Below, piece by piece: positions 49,591 through 59,914 of a stretch of 64,000 bases of DNA. The stretch comes from Providencia alcalifaciens. GTDB lineage: Bacteria > Pseudomonadota > Gammaproteobacteria > Enterobacterales > Enterobacteriaceae. The stretch's first letter is position 1. Every line of letters starts with the position of its first letter. The notes under the pieces were generated by a model that searched no databases, had not been told where the DNA came from, and saw only the letters and a list, made by a program, of their open reading frames with translations. Location: contig NZ_OU659204.1 in assembly GCF_915403165.1 (NCBI RefSeq), positions 930,001-994,000 on the forward strand. Direction: 5' to 3'. The position numbers and the translations under genes were made by a program.

Positions 49591-50841
49591 ATGACTCAGC
49601 AAAATTTATCCGAAAAACTCTTTAAACCTCGCGTTAGACAAGTTGAAACATCAACGTTGGTTTCTTATTCCTCCCATACTCTGTCCCAATTAGAGAACCA
49701 CAGTGTATTAAGTGGCTCTTCGCATAATCATTGGTATCGTACTCTCAACCGTTTAATGTGGATCTGGCGTGGTATTGATGCGATTGAAATTGAAGAAGTT
49801 TTAAGCCGTATTGCCATTTCAGATGCTAAACGCAGCCGTGAAGAATGGCTTGATACTGTCATAGGTAATCGTCGCGGTAATTGGTGCTTTGAATGGTCCC
49901 ATCAAGCCATGCACTGGCAGCAAAAAGCGTTAGAATTTGAAAAAGGTCAGGAAGCGTGCGATGCGTGGCTGCGTGCCGCTAACTTATACAGCATTGCGGC
50001 TTACCCGTTTATTAAAGGGGATGAGCTGGCGAATCAAGCGATTGTGTTAGCCTGTAAAGCTTATGATAGCGCGGCTAAATTTTCACAGTACCAATTGAAA
50101 AAAATTCCATTTAAAGTTGATGGTGGCAAAGAAGTCTGTGGCTTTTTACATATTCCATCAAATGTCCAAGGTCCTTATCCAACCGTGATGGTTTGTGGCA
50201 TGCTTGATAGCTTACAGACAGATTACAGCCGCTATTTTCGAGAATATTTAGAGCCTCGTGGTATAGCGATGTTAACTTTGGATATGCCATCCATCGGTTA
50301 TTCTGGCAAATATAGCCTTTCACAAGAAACCAGCACATTGCATGAACAGATTGTTCGCCAACTCGACACCATTCCATGGATTGACCACACGCGATTCGCA
50401 ATAACAGGGATCCGTTTTGGCGCGAATATCGCCGTTCGCTTAGCGTATATGTGCCCGGATAAAATCAAAGCTGTTGCGGTGATTGGCCCTATCGTTCATA
50501 GCTTATTGCATGAAGAGAAATATCAGAAAGATATTCCCCGTATGATGCTGGATGTTTTTGCTAGCCGCTTAGGAATTTATCAAGTTGATGGTCAGTCATT
50601 ACGTCATGAACTCAGCTGTTATTCACTGCGTAATCAAGGTTTGTTGGGGCGACGTAACCAGGTACCGATGATGTCAGTATGTTTTAAAAATGATCCCTAC
50701 AGTCCGAAAGCTGATTCCGATTTAATAGCACGTTCATCTATGGATAGTCATTTATTGACATTGCCAAGTAGCCCTATTTTAGAGGCTTTTGAGCGATCTA
50801 TGTCAGATACAACCAAATGGTTAGAAAGTAAAATATTATAA
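49591..50841 (+). CDS. frsA: FrsA, fermentation-respiration switch alpha/beta-hydrolase
   Basis: FrsA is an alpha/beta-hydrolase-fold protein (416 residues) that binds the glucose PTS protein IIA-Glc in E. coli and shifts flux toward fermentation. The expected nucleophile elbow GxSxG is replaced by GIRFGANIAVRLAY around residue 275, as in E. coli FrsA, so classic esterase activity is doubtful. The hydrolase core starts at PYPTVMVCGMLDSLQTDYSR. GGGAACCCAC precedes the ATG. It lies between gpt and crl, as in E. coli. Confidence 0.95.
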   Translation: MTQQNLSEKLFKPRVRQVETSTLVSYSSHTLSQLENHSVLSGSSHNHWYRTLNRLMWIWRGIDAIEIEEVLSRIAISDAKRSREEWLDTVIGNRRGNWCFEWSHQAMHWQQKALEFEKGQEACDAWLRAANLYSIAAYPFIKGDELANQAIVLACKAYDSAAKFSQYQLKKIPFKVDGGKEVCGFLHIPSNVQGPYPTVMVCGMLDSLQTDYSRYFREYLEPRGIAMLTLDMPSIGYSGKYSLSQETSTLHEQIVRQLDTIPWIDHTRFAITGIRFGANIAVRLAYMCPDKIKAVAVIGPIVHSLLHEEKYQKDIPRMMLDVFASRLGIYQVDGQSLRHELSCYSLRNQGLLGRRNQVPMMSVCFKNDPYSPKADSDLIARSSMDSHLLTLPSSPILEAFERSMSDTTKWLESKIL

Positions 50842-50882
50842 TTGTATTGAATAGCTTGCTTATTTTTTAACATTTGCTAAAA

Positions 50883-50909
50883 AGGGATCTTCCCAAGAAG
50901 GAGATCCTT
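50883..50909 (+). promoter_or_regulatory. Hairpin enclosing the crl ribosome-binding site
   Basis: Bases 50883-50892 pair with 50900-50909 in a continuous 10-base-pair stem (two G-T wobbles) with loop CCAAGAA. The GGAG of the crl Shine-Dalgarno (50900-50903) is fully within the 3' arm, and the ATG is 4 bases beyond. The structure could repress translation of crl or respond to temperature. Base pairing is seen directly; the function is inference. Confidence 0.55.
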
Positions 50910-50912
50910 AAT

Positions 50913-51314
50913 ATGGCGTTACCGACTGATTACACAAATGGAAAATTTTTAAAGAAATTTGCTGCGATAGGGCCTTATTTACGTGAGCAACAATCTATCA
51001 AAAACTGCTACTTTTTTGATAGCTTAGTTGTCTGTGTTAATGCGAATATCGTGCCTGAAAAACGTGAGTTTTGGGGATGGTGGTTAGAATTAGCCTCCAC
51101 GGATGATGGGTTCGAATTTGCTTACAAGTTAGGGATCTACAACAATCAGGGAAATTGGCAAGCAAAAGCCTTAAAGGATGCAGCAACGACGGATGCTGTC
51201 GAAAAGAACCTACATGCCTTCCATCAACGCCTTACCCAGCAATTATCTGCTCTAGAACTAAGCTTGTTCCCATCCCCCTTAATGACAGAATTAAAGCTGG
51301 AATTAAGCGCATAA
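50913..51314 (+). CDS. crl: Crl, sigma factor-binding protein
   Basis: Crl binds sigma-S and helps it assemble with RNA polymerase core, favouring stationary-phase genes. The 133 residues are like E. coli Crl, with FDSLVVCVNANIVPEKREFW and GWWLELAS. The frame is open to 50874, but that extension carries the ribosome-site hairpin; the ATG at 50913 starts MALPTDYTNGKFLKKFAAIG as the family does. It lies downstream of frsA. Confidence 0.94.
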   Translation: MALPTDYTNGKFLKKFAAIGPYLREQQSIKNCYFFDSLVVCVNANIVPEKREFWGWWLELASTDDGFEFAYKLGIYNNQGNWQAKALKDAATTDAVEKNLHAFHQRLTQQLSALELSLFPSPLMTELKLELSA

Positions 51315-51345
51315 AATTGTTTTAAACCAACTTTTGTTTAATTTT

Positions 51346-51369
51346 GCGTTATGCCTGTTGGCATAACGC
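51346..51369 (+). other. Stable hairpin between crl and proB, no T run
   Basis: GCGTTATGCC-TGTT-GGCATAACGC is a perfect 10-base-pair stem with a 4-base loop, 31 bases after crl and 57 before proB. GCATCTCC, not a T run, follows, so it is not a standard terminator. It may stabilise the crl mRNA end or affect proB. Confidence 0.7.
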
Positions 51370-51426
51370 GCATCTCCTGATAAAACTGATACCCACTTTG
51401 TATTTATTAATCCTAATGGCAGAAAA

Positions 51427-52533
51427 ATGATGAAAAATAGCCAAACACTCGTGGTCAAACTTGGCACAAGTGTTTTAACAGGGGGCTCACGTCGTTTAAA
51501 TCAAGCTCACATTGTTGAGTTAGTTCGACAGTGTGCGCAGCAATATGAAAAAGGTCACCGAATTATTATTGTCACGTCTGGCGCAATTGCCGCAGGGCGT
51601 GAACATCTCAATTACCCCGAACTGCCAGCCACCATTGCATCTAAACAGCTGCTGGCGGCGGTTGGTCAAAGCCGTTTAATCCAATTATGGGAAAGGCTTT
51701 TTTCCATCTATGGTATTCACATCGGGCAAATGCTATTAACGCGTGCGGATCTTGAAGATCGCGAACGTTTTTTAAATGCGCGAGACACACTGCAAGCGCT
51801 GTTAGATAACGGTATTATTCCGGTGATTAACGAAAACGATGCGGTGGCGACAGCAGAAATCAAAGTGGGGGATAATGATAACTTATCCGCACTTGCCGCT
51901 ATCCTTGGTGATGCAGATAAGTTACTGTTATTAACTGATATTGAAGGCCTATACGACGCGGATCCACGCAGTAATCCGAACGCAAAATTAATCCCTGAAG
52001 TTCACGGCATTAATGATGATTTACGCCGTATGGCAGGGGATAGCGTAACGGGCTTAGGCACTGGTGGAATGGCAACAAAATTACAGGCGGCTGATGTTGC
52101 TGGTCGTGCTGGGATTGATGTGTTCATTGCCGCGGGCAATAAACCGGATGTCATCAATTCAGTGATTGAAAATATCCCTGTGGGAACCCGTTTTTACGGG
52201 CAGAAAAACCCAATGGAAAACCGTAAGCGCTGGATTTTTGGCGCTCCAGCGGCGGGGGATGTTTATATTGATGATGGCGCGCAATTGGCGATCACTGAAA
52301 AAGGCAGTTCGTTATTGCCAAAAGGCATTAAGAAAATTGAAGGGGATTTCTCCCGTGGCGCAGTGATCCGTATTCGCAATATGGCAGGTAAAGATTTGGC
52401 ACATGGCGTAAGCCACTATAATAGTGATGCGCTCAGAATGATTGCCGGTCATCATTCCCAAGATATTGGTAAAATCCTTGGCTATGAACATGGCTCAGTA
52501 GCCGTTCATCGCGACGATATGATAGTGAGTTAA
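51427..52533 (+). CDS. proB: ProB, glutamate 5-kinase
   Basis: ProB phosphorylates glutamate in the first step of proline synthesis and is feedback-inhibited by proline. It has the amino-acid-kinase domain ([51 protein letters not shown]) and a C-terminal PUA domain ([20 protein letters not shown]). The 368 residues match E. coli closely. Two ATG codons are adjacent; the first is used. It is 2 bases upstream of proA. Confidence 0.97.
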   Translation: MMKNSQTLVVKLGTSVLTGGSRRLNQAHIVELVRQCAQQYEKGHRIIIVTSGAIAAGREHLNYPELPATIASKQLLAAVGQSRLIQLWERLFSIYGIHIGQMLLTRADLEDRERFLNARDTLQALLDNGIIPVINENDAVATAEIKVGDNDNLSALAAILGDADKLLLLTDIEGLYDADPRSNPNAKLIPEVHGINDDLRRMAGDSVTGLGTGGMATKLQAADVAGRAGIDVFIAAGNKPDVINSVIENIPVGTRFYGQKNPMENRKRWIFGAPAAGDVYIDDGAQLAITEKGSSLLPKGIKKIEGDFSRGAVIRIRNMAGKDLAHGVSHYNSDALRMIAGHHSQDIGKILGYEHGSVAVHRDDMIVS

Positions 52534-52535
52534 TT

Positions 52536-53789
52536 ATGTTAGAACAAATGGGTAAAGCGGCGCGCGAAGCGTCATGGCAGTTGGCTCAATTCAATACCAA
52601 ACAAAAAAACAGTGCGCTTGAGCAAATTGCTGACCTCTTAGAGCAAAAGAGTGACAGTATTTTAGCGGCTAACCAACTAGATATGGCTCAAGCAGAACAA
52701 AGTGGTATGAGCGCGGCATTACAAGATCGTTTATTACTGACTCAAGCTCGTTTAAAAAGTATTGCGGATGATGTCAGAAAAGTGTGCCAGTTGGCTGATC
52801 CAGTAGGGCAAGTCCTTGATGGTAGCGAGTTAGATAGCGGATTAAATTTACAACGTCGCCGTGTTCCATTAGGGGTTATTGGGGTTATCTATGAAGCTCG
52901 TCCTAATGTGACTGTGGATGTCGCTTCTTTATGTTTAAAAACAGGAAACGCAGTCATTCTACGCGGTGGAAAAGAGACGCATAATACCAATCTTGCTGTG
53001 GTAGAGGTTATTCAGCAAGCGCTGAAAAATAGCGGGTTACCAGCCAATGCGGTACAGGCAATCAACAATCCTGATCGCGAATTAGTGACTCAATTATTAA
53101 AATTGGATCGCTATGTGGATATGCTGATCCCTCGCGGAGGCGCAGGTTTACATAAATTATGTCGTGAGCAATCTACGATCCCGGTAATCACTGGCGGAAT
53201 TGGTGTTTGCCATACTTTTGTAGATGACTCTGTGGATTTTGATAAGGCACTGAGTGTCATTATCAATGCTAAAGTTCAGCGTCCAAGTGCATGTAATTCA
53301 TTGGAAACACTGTTGGTTCATGAAGATATTGCGGCGAGTTTCTTACCGCGTTTAAGTGAAAAAATGGCTCAGCAGCAAGTGACATTACATGCCAGCGAGA
53401 AAGCAATGACATTCTTGAAAGATGGTGCGGCGAAAGTGGTGCCTGTTCAAGCGGAAAATTTAGTTGATGAATGGTTATCTTTGGACTTGAACGTTGAGAT
53501 TGTTTCAGGGATTGATGCCGCTATCGAGCATATTCGCCATTATGGTACCGCTCATTCTGATGCCATCTTAACGGAATCTATTCGCCAAGCGGATTACTTT
53601 GTACAGCGTGTGGATTCAGCTGCGGTATACGTGAATGCCAGCACCCGCTTTACCGATGGTGGACAGTTTGGACTAGGCGCGGAAGTGGCAGTGAGTACCC
53701 AAAAACTCCATTCTCGTGGACCTATGGGGTTAGATGCTCTGACTACTTATAAATGGATTGGTTACGGTGATTTTTTAAGTCGGCCATAA
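52536..53789 (+). CDS. proA: ProA, gamma-glutamyl phosphate reductase
   Basis: ProA reduces gamma-glutamyl phosphate to glutamate semialdehyde with NADPH, the second step of proline synthesis. The aldehyde-dehydrogenase-fold protein (417 residues) has [53 protein letters not shown] and the catalytic Cys in [18 protein letters not shown]. It pairs with proB in an operon that ends in a hairpin terminator. Confidence 0.97.
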   Translation: MLEQMGKAAREASWQLAQFNTKQKNSALEQIADLLEQKSDSILAANQLDMAQAEQSGMSAALQDRLLLTQARLKSIADDVRKVCQLADPVGQVLDGSELDSGLNLQRRRVPLGVIGVIYEARPNVTVDVASLCLKTGNAVILRGGKETHNTNLAVVEVIQQALKNSGLPANAVQAINNPDRELVTQLLKLDRYVDMLIPRGGAGLHKLCREQSTIPVITGGIGVCHTFVDDSVDFDKALSVIINAKVQRPSACNSLETLLVHEDIAASFLPRLSEKMAQQQVTLHASEKAMTFLKDGAAKVVPVQAENLVDEWLSLDLNVEIVSGIDAAIEHIRHYGTAHSDAILTESIRQADYFVQRVDSAAVYVNASTRFTDGGQFGLGAEVAVSTQKLHSRGPMGLDALTTYKWIGYGDFLSRP

Positions 53790-53808
53790 TTTAATCATAA
53801 TAATTTCG

Positions 53809-53838
53809 AGCCACACGATGTTGTGGCTTTATTTTTTT
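53809..53838 (+). terminator. Terminator of the proBA operon
   Basis: AGCCACA-CGATGT-TGTGGCT followed by TTATTTTTTT forms a standard rho-independent terminator 19 bases past proA. Confidence 0.9.
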
Positions 53839-53923
53839 AGACTATTCGCCATTTTGGCTAACCTGCTTGAAGCATGTGTATGGCAAATTTATCATAGTAA
53901 TCATGATGATGGGATGAATATAG

Positions 53924-54421
53924 ATGTTCTACATAATTGGGCCTAGAGGCTCAGGAAAAACAACGATTGGTAAGAAGCTCGCGGAAAAAACGGGTTACCA
54001 GTTTATTGATACCGACAAACTTATTTTAGAACACGCGGGGATGAGCATCGCTGACATTGTCCAGCAACAAGGTTGGGACTATTTTCGTCAGCTTGAAAGC
54101 CAAATCCTTGCTTCAATCGAACCACAAAAAGCCATTGTCTCAACAGGGGGCGGTATTATTTTAGCCTCTGAAAATCAGCAGGTTATGCGAGATAATGGAA
54201 CAGTAATTTATTTACGTTCAACCCCTGAAACCCTCGCACGGCGGCTGGCGGCAGAGCCTCAAGCAGAACAGCGGCCGAGCTTAACGGGAAAATCAATGCT
54301 CGAAGAAATTGAAGAGGTGATGGAGCAGCGTGATCCTATCTATTTATCGACTGCGCACCATGTTATTGATGCCAATCAATCCATTGATGCTATCATTAAC
54401 CAGATCGCAAATTTGAGATAA
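53924..54421 (+). CDS. aroL: AroL-type shikimate kinase
   Basis: Shikimate kinase phosphorylates shikimate at O3 in aromatic amino acid synthesis. This 165-residue protein has the P-loop GPRGSGKTTIG at residues 6-16, FIDTDKLI, the glycine-rich STGGGIILASENQQVM and the lid RPSLTGKSMLEEIEEVMEQR. The full resemblance to E. coli AroL (IGPRG, TGGGIIL, LTGK, EERD-like) supports shikimate kinase II over AroK. Between proA and aas, a place different from E. coli. No TyrR box was found. Confidence 0.87.
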   Translation: MFYIIGPRGSGKTTIGKKLAEKTGYQFIDTDKLILEHAGMSIADIVQQQGWDYFRQLESQILASIEPQKAIVSTGGGIILASENQQVMRDNGTVIYLRSTPETLARRLAAEPQAEQRPSLTGKSMLEEIEEVMEQRDPIYLSTAHHVIDANQSIDAIINQIANLR

Positions 54422-54547
54422 ATATTAGGTATACCAGTGTCTTTAGGAATAAACCCCTAAATGAGGTGCAGTGGTCACGAGATAATTATTGTAGTATCTA
54501 ATTGTTAATCAATAGATAAAATTATCACCATAAGAAAGGGAATCATT

Positions 54548-56695
54548 ATGTTGGCAAAGATAATAAAAAAAGTACTGAAGTTTTTGTTTCGTGTCGAAGT
54601 CATTGGCAATCCAAATGAGTTCAATCAAGACAAATGTATCATTACGCCAAACCATGTCTCTTTTCTTGATGGTGTGTTGATTGCGCTATTCTTACCTGTA
54701 AAACCTGTATTTGCCATGTACAGCACAGTGGCAACACCTAAGATGGTCAAGCGTCTTAAGCCATATGCCGATGTTGTTGCATTAGATCCAAAGAATCCAT
54801 TAGGCCTCAGACACCTTGTTCGTGAAGTGGACAAAGGTCGCCCAATTGTTATTTTCCCAGAAGGCCGCATTTCTGTTCATGGCTCTTTAATGAAGATCTA
54901 TGAAGGTGCTGCATTCGTCGCTGCCAAATCAGGGGCAAAAATTGTCCCTATTCGTATTGATGGTGCTGAACGAAGTTACTTTGGGCGCTTAAAAGGGGTT
55001 ATCCCGTTAAAGTGGTTTCCAAAAATCAAGTTACATATCCTACCTGCTGAGGCCATTCCTATGCCAGATGCGCCTCGTGCTGTTGAGCGCCGCGCATTAG
55101 CGGGTGAACACCTTTACCAAATTATGAAAGCGGCACGTATGGCAAGCCGCCCACAAATGACGTTAGTTGAAGCCTTTATTGACAGTATTGAACGTTACGG
55201 GCGTCGTTCTCGCTGCATTGAAGATATCGCCTTTAAAGAAGATCACTATCAAGGATTACTGAAAAAGTCCCTTGGTGTAGGGCGAATTATCGAACGCTAT
55301 ACCCATGAAAATGAACGTGTAGGGTTATTGCTACCCAATGCGACAGTGACAGCGGCGGCAATTTTCGGCTGTTTAATGCGTGGGCGAGTACCTGCGATGC
55401 TGAATTACACGTCGGGAAGTCATGGGATCAGTAATGCATTGAAAGCGTCAACGGCGAAAGTGGTTTTCACCTCAAGACAATTTTTGGAAAAAGGGAAGCT
55501 CACTCATATTCCTGAGCAAGTACCTGAAGCCACATGGATTTACCTTGAGGATTTAAAAGACACCGTCACCTTGCAAGATAAGTGGTGGATTGTTAAACAC
55601 TTATTTTCACCACGTAACGCTATTGTTCCCCGTAATGTGGATGACGAAGCCATTGTATTGTTTACCTCTGGTTCTGAAGGAACGCCAAAAGGCGTAGTAC
55701 ATAGTCATCGTAGCTTAATGGCGAACGTTGAACAGATCAAAACCATTGCCGATTTTACGCCGCGTGACCGTTTTATGTCGTCACTGCCGCTATTCCATGC
55801 ATTTGGATTAACGGTTGGGTTATTTATTCCTTTGTTTTCGGGTAGCCGTGTTTTCCTATACCCAAGCCCACTACATTACCGAATTATTCCTGAGTTAGTG
55901 TATGACCGAAATTGTACCGTTCTGTTTGGAACCTCAACGTTCTTAGGTAATTACGCGCGTTTTGCCCATCCGTATGATTTTGCAAGGGTACGCTATGTTG
56001 TGGCTGGAGCAGAAAAACTGTCGGATAAAACCAAGAAAATTTGGTACGAAAAATTTGGTATTCGTATTCTTGAAGGCTATGGCGTGACCGAGTGTGCGCC
56101 GATTGTTTCTATTAATGTCCCGATGGCGGCGAAAGAAGGCTCTGTAGGGCAGATTTTACCTAGTATGGAAGCTCGCATTATCCCATTGCCGGGGATTGAA
56201 CACGGTGGAAAACTTCAGTTGAAAGGCCCGAATATTATGAAGGGCTATTTACGTGTAGAAGCGCCTGGCGTGTTAGAAGAGCCAAAAGCAGAGAATGCTC
56301 AGGGCGAGTTAGAGCCTGGCTGGTATGACACTGGGGATATTGTTGAGTTAGACAAGAAAAATTTCTGCACCATTAAAGGACGAGTGAAACGCTTTGCTAA
56401 ACTGGCTGGTGAAATGGTTTCTCTTGAAAGTATTGAACAAATGGTGGCAGAAATTTCTCCAAGTTGCGATCACGGTGTTGTGACTAAACCCGACAGTAGC
56501 AAAGGAGAAGCGTTGGTATTATTTACCACGGATAAGGATCTTGACCGCGGTGCATTATCTGCCGCAGCGAAAGGTAAAGGTTTAACAGAATTGGCGGTTC
56601 CACGGGATATCCGTTGGGTTAAAGCTTTACCAGTATTAGGTAGCGGAAAAACGGATTTCGTGACATTGAAACAGATGGCGTTAACAGGGGAATAA
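54548..56695 (+). CDS. aas: Aas, 2-acylglycerophosphoethanolamine acyltransferase/acyl-ACP synthetase
   Basis: Aas is a two-domain inner-membrane enzyme that re-acylates lysophosphatidylethanolamine. The N-terminal PlsC-like acyltransferase has the NHVSFLDG and [10 protein letters not shown] motifs (residues 35-110). The C-terminal AMP-forming synthetase has [31 protein letters not shown] and [13 protein letters not shown]. The 715 residues match E. coli Aas. It is 1 base upstream of lplT. Confidence 0.96.
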   Translation: MLAKIIKKVLKFLFRVEVIGNPNEFNQDKCIITPNHVSFLDGVLIALFLPVKPVFAMYSTVATPKMVKRLKPYADVVALDPKNPLGLRHLVREVDKGRPIVIFPEGRISVHGSLMKIYEGAAFVAAKSGAKIVPIRIDGAERSYFGRLKGVIPLKWFPKIKLHILPAEAIPMPDAPRAVERRALAGEHLYQIMKAARMASRPQMTLVEAFIDSIERYGRRSRCIEDIAFKEDHYQGLLKKSLGVGRIIERYTHENERVGLLLPNATVTAAAIFGCLMRGRVPAMLNYTSGSHGISNALKASTAKVVFTSRQFLEKGKLTHIPEQVPEATWIYLEDLKDTVTLQDKWWIVKHLFSPRNAIVPRNVDDEAIVLFTSGSEGTPKGVVHSHRSLMANVEQIKTIADFTPRDRFMSSLPLFHAFGLTVGLFIPLFSGSRVFLYPSPLHYRIIPELVYDRNCTVLFGTSTFLGNYARFAHPYDFARVRYVVAGAEKLSDKTKKIWYEKFGIRILEGYGVTECAPIVSINVPMAAKEGSVGQILPSMEARIIPLPGIEHGGKLQLKGPNIMKGYLRVEAPGVLEEPKAENAQGELEPGWYDTGDIVELDKKNFCTIKGRVKRFAKLAGEMVSLESIEQMVAEISPSCDHGVVTKPDSSKGEALVLFTTDKDLDRGALSAAAKGKGLTELAVPRDIRWVKALPVLGSGKTDFVTLKQMALTGE

Positions 56696-56696
56696 T

Positions 56697-57899
56697 ATGC
56701 AGGAGAGCACACCAAACACGCCACTGTTAAGTACCGGAATGAAGGCAGTTCTGGCCTCTCAGTTTCTTTCTGCATTTGCGGATAACGCGTTATTATTCGC
56801 GATATTAGCTCAGCTAAAAGCGGAGTTTTACCCAGAATGGAGCCACCCAATTCTACAAATGGTGTTTGTCTTCACCTATATTGTGCTGGCACCATTTGTG
56901 GGGCAAATTGCGGATAGATTTTCTAAAGGCCGGGTGATGCTGTTTTCCAACATATTTAAATTTGTTGGGGCATTGGGGATCTGTTTAGGGGTAAATCCAT
57001 TCCTATGCTATGGGTTAGTCGGTGTGGGCGCTGCGGCGTATTCCCCTGCAAAATACGGTATTTTGGGTGAGCTGACTGGTGGCGATAATTTAGTAAAAGC
57101 CAACGGTCTAATGGAAGCCTCAACGATCGCAGCGATTTTAGTCGGTTCTGTAGTGGGCGGAATGCTCTCTGACATTAACCTATTGCTGGCATTAGGTACC
57201 TGCTCTCTACTGTATGCGTTAGCGGTTATTGTTAATTTCTTTATTCCTCACTTAGCGGCCGCAAGACCGGGAACAGGATGGAATTTCAAACTGTTGCTGA
57301 CAGATTTTTTCTCCGCCTGTCGTATTTTATGGGCAAACCAAGAAAGCCGATTCTCCCTTGTGGGCACCAGCATGTTTTGGGGCGCAGGGGTGACATTACG
57401 TTTCTTGCTGGTGGCATGGGTGCCAGTGGCTCTTGGCTTGCAAGATAATACAACTCCGACCATTTTGAATGCGATGGTGGCAGTTGGTATTGTGGTGGGC
57501 GCTGGGTTAGCGGCGAAATTTATCACCTTAAAAACGGTTTATCGCTGTATTCCAGCAGGGATCGTAATTGGGGTTATGGTGGTTTTCCTTTCATTGCAAA
57601 CCAATATTATTCCTTCATATTTTATTTTGATGGTATTAGGGATTTTCGGGGGACTATTCGTAGTTCCACTGAATGCTTTGCTCCAAGAGAAAGGCAAAGA
57701 AACGGTTGGAGCAGGTAATGCCATCGCAGTACAAAATCTCGGTGAAAACAGTGCGATGCTATTAATGCTAGGGTTATATTCTCTGGCAATAAAGGTCGGA
57801 TTCTCTGTCGTGAGTGTGGGTGTTGGTTTTGGCGTAGTGTTTGCAATTGCGATTGCAGGGCTGTGGATTTGGGATCGCGCTCGTAAAAAAACAGCATAA
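56697..57899 (+). CDS. lplT: LplT, lysophospholipid transporter
   Basis: LplT is a major-facilitator inner-membrane flippase that brings lysophospholipids to Aas for repair. The 400 residues have about twelve hydrophobic segments. [17 protein letters not shown] and [20 protein letters not shown] are MFS/LplT family blocks. It starts 1 base after aas, and its stop overlaps the pncC start (TAATG). Confidence 0.95.
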   Translation: MQESTPNTPLLSTGMKAVLASQFLSAFADNALLFAILAQLKAEFYPEWSHPILQMVFVFTYIVLAPFVGQIADRFSKGRVMLFSNIFKFVGALGICLGVNPFLCYGLVGVGAAAYSPAKYGILGELTGGDNLVKANGLMEASTIAAILVGSVVGGMLSDINLLLALGTCSLLYALAVIVNFFIPHLAAARPGTGWNFKLLLTDFFSACRILWANQESRFSLVGTSMFWGAGVTLRFLLVAWVPVALGLQDNTTPTILNAMVAVGIVVGAGLAAKFITLKTVYRCIPAGIVIGVMVVFLSLQTNIIPSYFILMVLGIFGGLFVVPLNALLQEKGKETVGAGNAIAVQNLGENSAMLLMLGLYSLAIKVGFSVVSVGVGFGVVFAIAIAGLWIWDRARKKTA

Positions 57900-58429
57900 T
57901 GGTGAATAACCAAATGATAGATGAGAAGCAACTCGAAATATTAAGTATTCAGTTAGGACAGCGTTTACTGCAACTTGATAAAACAGTGACGGCGGCAGAA
58001 TCCTGTACTGGTGGATGGATTGCCAAAGTTTTGACGGATATCTCAGGCAGCTCAGCCTATTTTAACCGTGGGTTTGTGACTTACAGTAATGAAGCCAAAC
58101 ATCAAATGATTGGGGTAACGAACGACTCATTAACGCGCTTTGGTGCAGTGAGCCAGCAAGTTGTTCAGGAAATGGCGCTTGGGGCACTAAATGAAGCTCA
58201 GGCAGACTTTGCGATGTCAGTCAGCGGAATTGCCGGCCCGGGTGGCGGAAGCAAAGACAAACCAGTCGGGACAGTTTGGTTTGGTTTTGCATTAAAGCAG
58301 CCCAATGGCACTGTGGATGTTGTGACTCGTCATCAGAGATTCGAAGGTGATAGGTATCAAGTTCGTTTGCAATCAACAGGTTATTCGCTGGAAACACTTT
58401 TACAGTTAATCGCTGAAAAATTTTCTTGA
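57899..58429 (+). CDS. pncC: PncC, nicotinamide-nucleotide amidohydrolase
   Basis: PncC hydrolyses nicotinamide mononucleotide to nicotinate mononucleotide plus ammonia in the pyridine nucleotide salvage cycle. The CinA C-terminal-type domain (176 residues) has VTAAESCTGGWIAKVLTDIS, FVTYSNEAKHQMIGV and VSGIAGPGGGSKDKPVGTVW. The start at 57899 overlaps the lplT stop by one base; a second ATG at 57914 is possible. It lies directly upstream of recA, as in E. coli. Confidence 0.95.
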   Translation: MVNNQMIDEKQLEILSIQLGQRLLQLDKTVTAAESCTGGWIAKVLTDISGSSAYFNRGFVTYSNEAKHQMIGVTNDSLTRFGAVSQQVVQEMALGALNEAQADFAMSVSGIAGPGGGSKDKPVGTVWFGFALKQPNGTVDVVTRHQRFEGDRYQVRLQSTGYSLETLLQLIAEKFS

Positions 58430-58453
58430 TACTGTATGATTATACAGTATACT
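58426..58453 (+). promoter_or_regulatory. recA promoter with embedded LexA box
   Basis: TTGATA (58426-58431) and TATACT (58448-58453) are separated by 16 bases. The LexA box CTGTATGATTATACAG (58432-58447), a full match to CTGT-N8-ACAG, fills that spacer exactly, the arrangement known from E. coli recA. Confidence 0.93.
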
Positions 58454-58521
58454 TAGTTCCATCAAATCGAATTCAATCGTTTTATTCGCAATGGTTGTCA
58501 CCATTGCCTTAGGGAGTAAAC

Positions 58522-59589
58522 ATGGCTATTGATGAAAACAAACAAAAAGCACTTGCTGCGGCATTAGGTCAAATCGAAAAGCAATTCGGTAAAGGTTCTA
58601 TTATGCGTCTTGGTGAAGACCGCACAATGGATGTTGAAACTATTTCAACAGGTTCTTTATCTCTTGACGTTGCTTTAGGTGCGGGTGGTTTGCCATTAGG
58701 GCGTATTGTTGAAATCTACGGTCCTGAATCTTCAGGTAAAACGACATTAACTCTGCAAGTTATTGCTGCAGCTCAACGTAGTGGTAAAACTTGTGCGTTT
58801 ATTGATGCTGAGCACGCCCTTGACCCTATCTACGCGAAAAAATTAGGCGTTGATATTGATAATCTGCTGTGTTCTCAACCAGATACTGGTGAACAAGCGT
58901 TAGAAATCTGTGATGCATTAACTCGCTCTGGTGCGGTAGACGTGATCATCGTTGACTCCGTTGCAGCATTAACACCAAAAGCTGAAATTGAAGGCGAAAT
59001 CGGTGATTCTCATATGGGCCTTGCGGCGCGTATGATGAGCCAAGCAATGCGTAAATTAGCGGGTAACCTGAAAAACTCAAATACCTTGCTGATTTTCATC
59101 AACCAGATCCGTATGAAGATTGGTGTGATGTTTGGTAACCCAGAAACCACAACTGGTGGTAATGCACTGAAATTCTACGCTTCTGTCCGTTTAGATATTC
59201 GCCGTATTGGTGCGGTGAAAAACGGTGAAGAAATTGTTGGTAGCGAAACTCGCGTTAAAGTTGTAAAAAACAAAGTTGCGGCACCATTTAAACAAGCTGA
59301 ATTCCAAATCCTTTATGGTGAAGGTATCAATACCTTCGGTGAGCTAATTGACTTAGGTGTTAAACATAAGCTGATTGAAAAAGCGGGCGCTTGGTACAGC
59401 TATAACGGCGACAAAATTGGTCAAGGTAAAGCGAACTCGACGACTTACCTGAAAGAACATCCTGACGTTGCACAAGAAATTGATAAAAAGCTGCGTGATT
59501 TATTATTAAACCACACAGGTGAATTTAACAGTGCAGCGACTGATTTTATCAGTGATTCTGATGAAGAAGAAGTTCCAGAAGAATTTTAA
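58522..59589 (+). CDS. recA: RecA recombinase
   Basis: RecA forms filaments on single-stranded DNA, catalyses strand exchange and triggers LexA cleavage. The 355 residues have the Walker A motif GPESSGKTT near residue 66, [19 protein letters not shown], the loop [20 protein letters not shown] and an acidic C terminus [20 protein letters not shown] ribosome site precedes the ATG. It is the first gene of its own unit, with a terminator after it; recX, which usually follows, is not here. Confidence 0.98.
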   Translation: MAIDENKQKALAAALGQIEKQFGKGSIMRLGEDRTMDVETISTGSLSLDVALGAGGLPLGRIVEIYGPESSGKTTLTLQVIAAAQRSGKTCAFIDAEHALDPIYAKKLGVDIDNLLCSQPDTGEQALEICDALTRSGAVDVIIVDSVAALTPKAEIEGEIGDSHMGLAARMMSQAMRKLAGNLKNSNTLLIFINQIRMKIGVMFGNPETTTGGNALKFYASVRLDIRRIGAVKNGEEIVGSETRVKVVKNKVAAPFKQAEFQILYGEGINTFGELIDLGVKHKLIEKAGAWYSYNGDKIGQGKANSTTYLKEHPDVAQEIDKKLRDLLLNHTGEFNSAATDFISDSDEEEVPEEF

Positions 59590-59914
59590 TTCACCGCTAA
59601 CTTGTTGAAATAAATTGATATCAAAAGCGCCATTCTTAATTGATTGGCGCTTTTTTGTATCTGCCTATCACAATAATAGTTTATTGCACAGTTTTTCTGT
59701 GGAAAAATACCCTAGCCAGAGGTATAAACATACTTTCAGAAAATATTCAGACGCTTTACAATGAAAGCCGCGAATGGATGTATCTATATTTTACTTCTAT
59801 ACAAAGAGACTTTATCTTATCAGTCACTTTTTAATCGGAGAGTTGATTAGAGGTGATGTTACATTCCATCTCAACAATTCGTAATTCTGTTTCCAGCTTG
59901 ATATCGGGATAAAT
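59590..59914. other. Region between recA and alaS, no recX
   Basis: A 325-base region that holds the recA terminator and the alaS leader. An open frame of 64 codons at 59640-59834 starts inside the terminator hairpin and resembles no RecX, so I treat it as noncoding. Confidence 0.6.
59623..59656 (+). terminator. Terminator after recA
   Basis: AAAAGCGCCA / TGGCGCTTTT with a 12-base loop, followed by more T residues, forms a standard terminator 34 bases past recA. Confidence 0.88.

Noticed and set aside
54422-54547. Search for OmrA/OmrB-type small RNAs next to aas
   Set aside because: No terminator hairpin or sRNA-like sequence is visible in this 126-base gap.
59640-59834. 64-codon frame after recA, considered as a recX remnant
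   Set aside because: Begins within the recA terminator and shows no RecX features.
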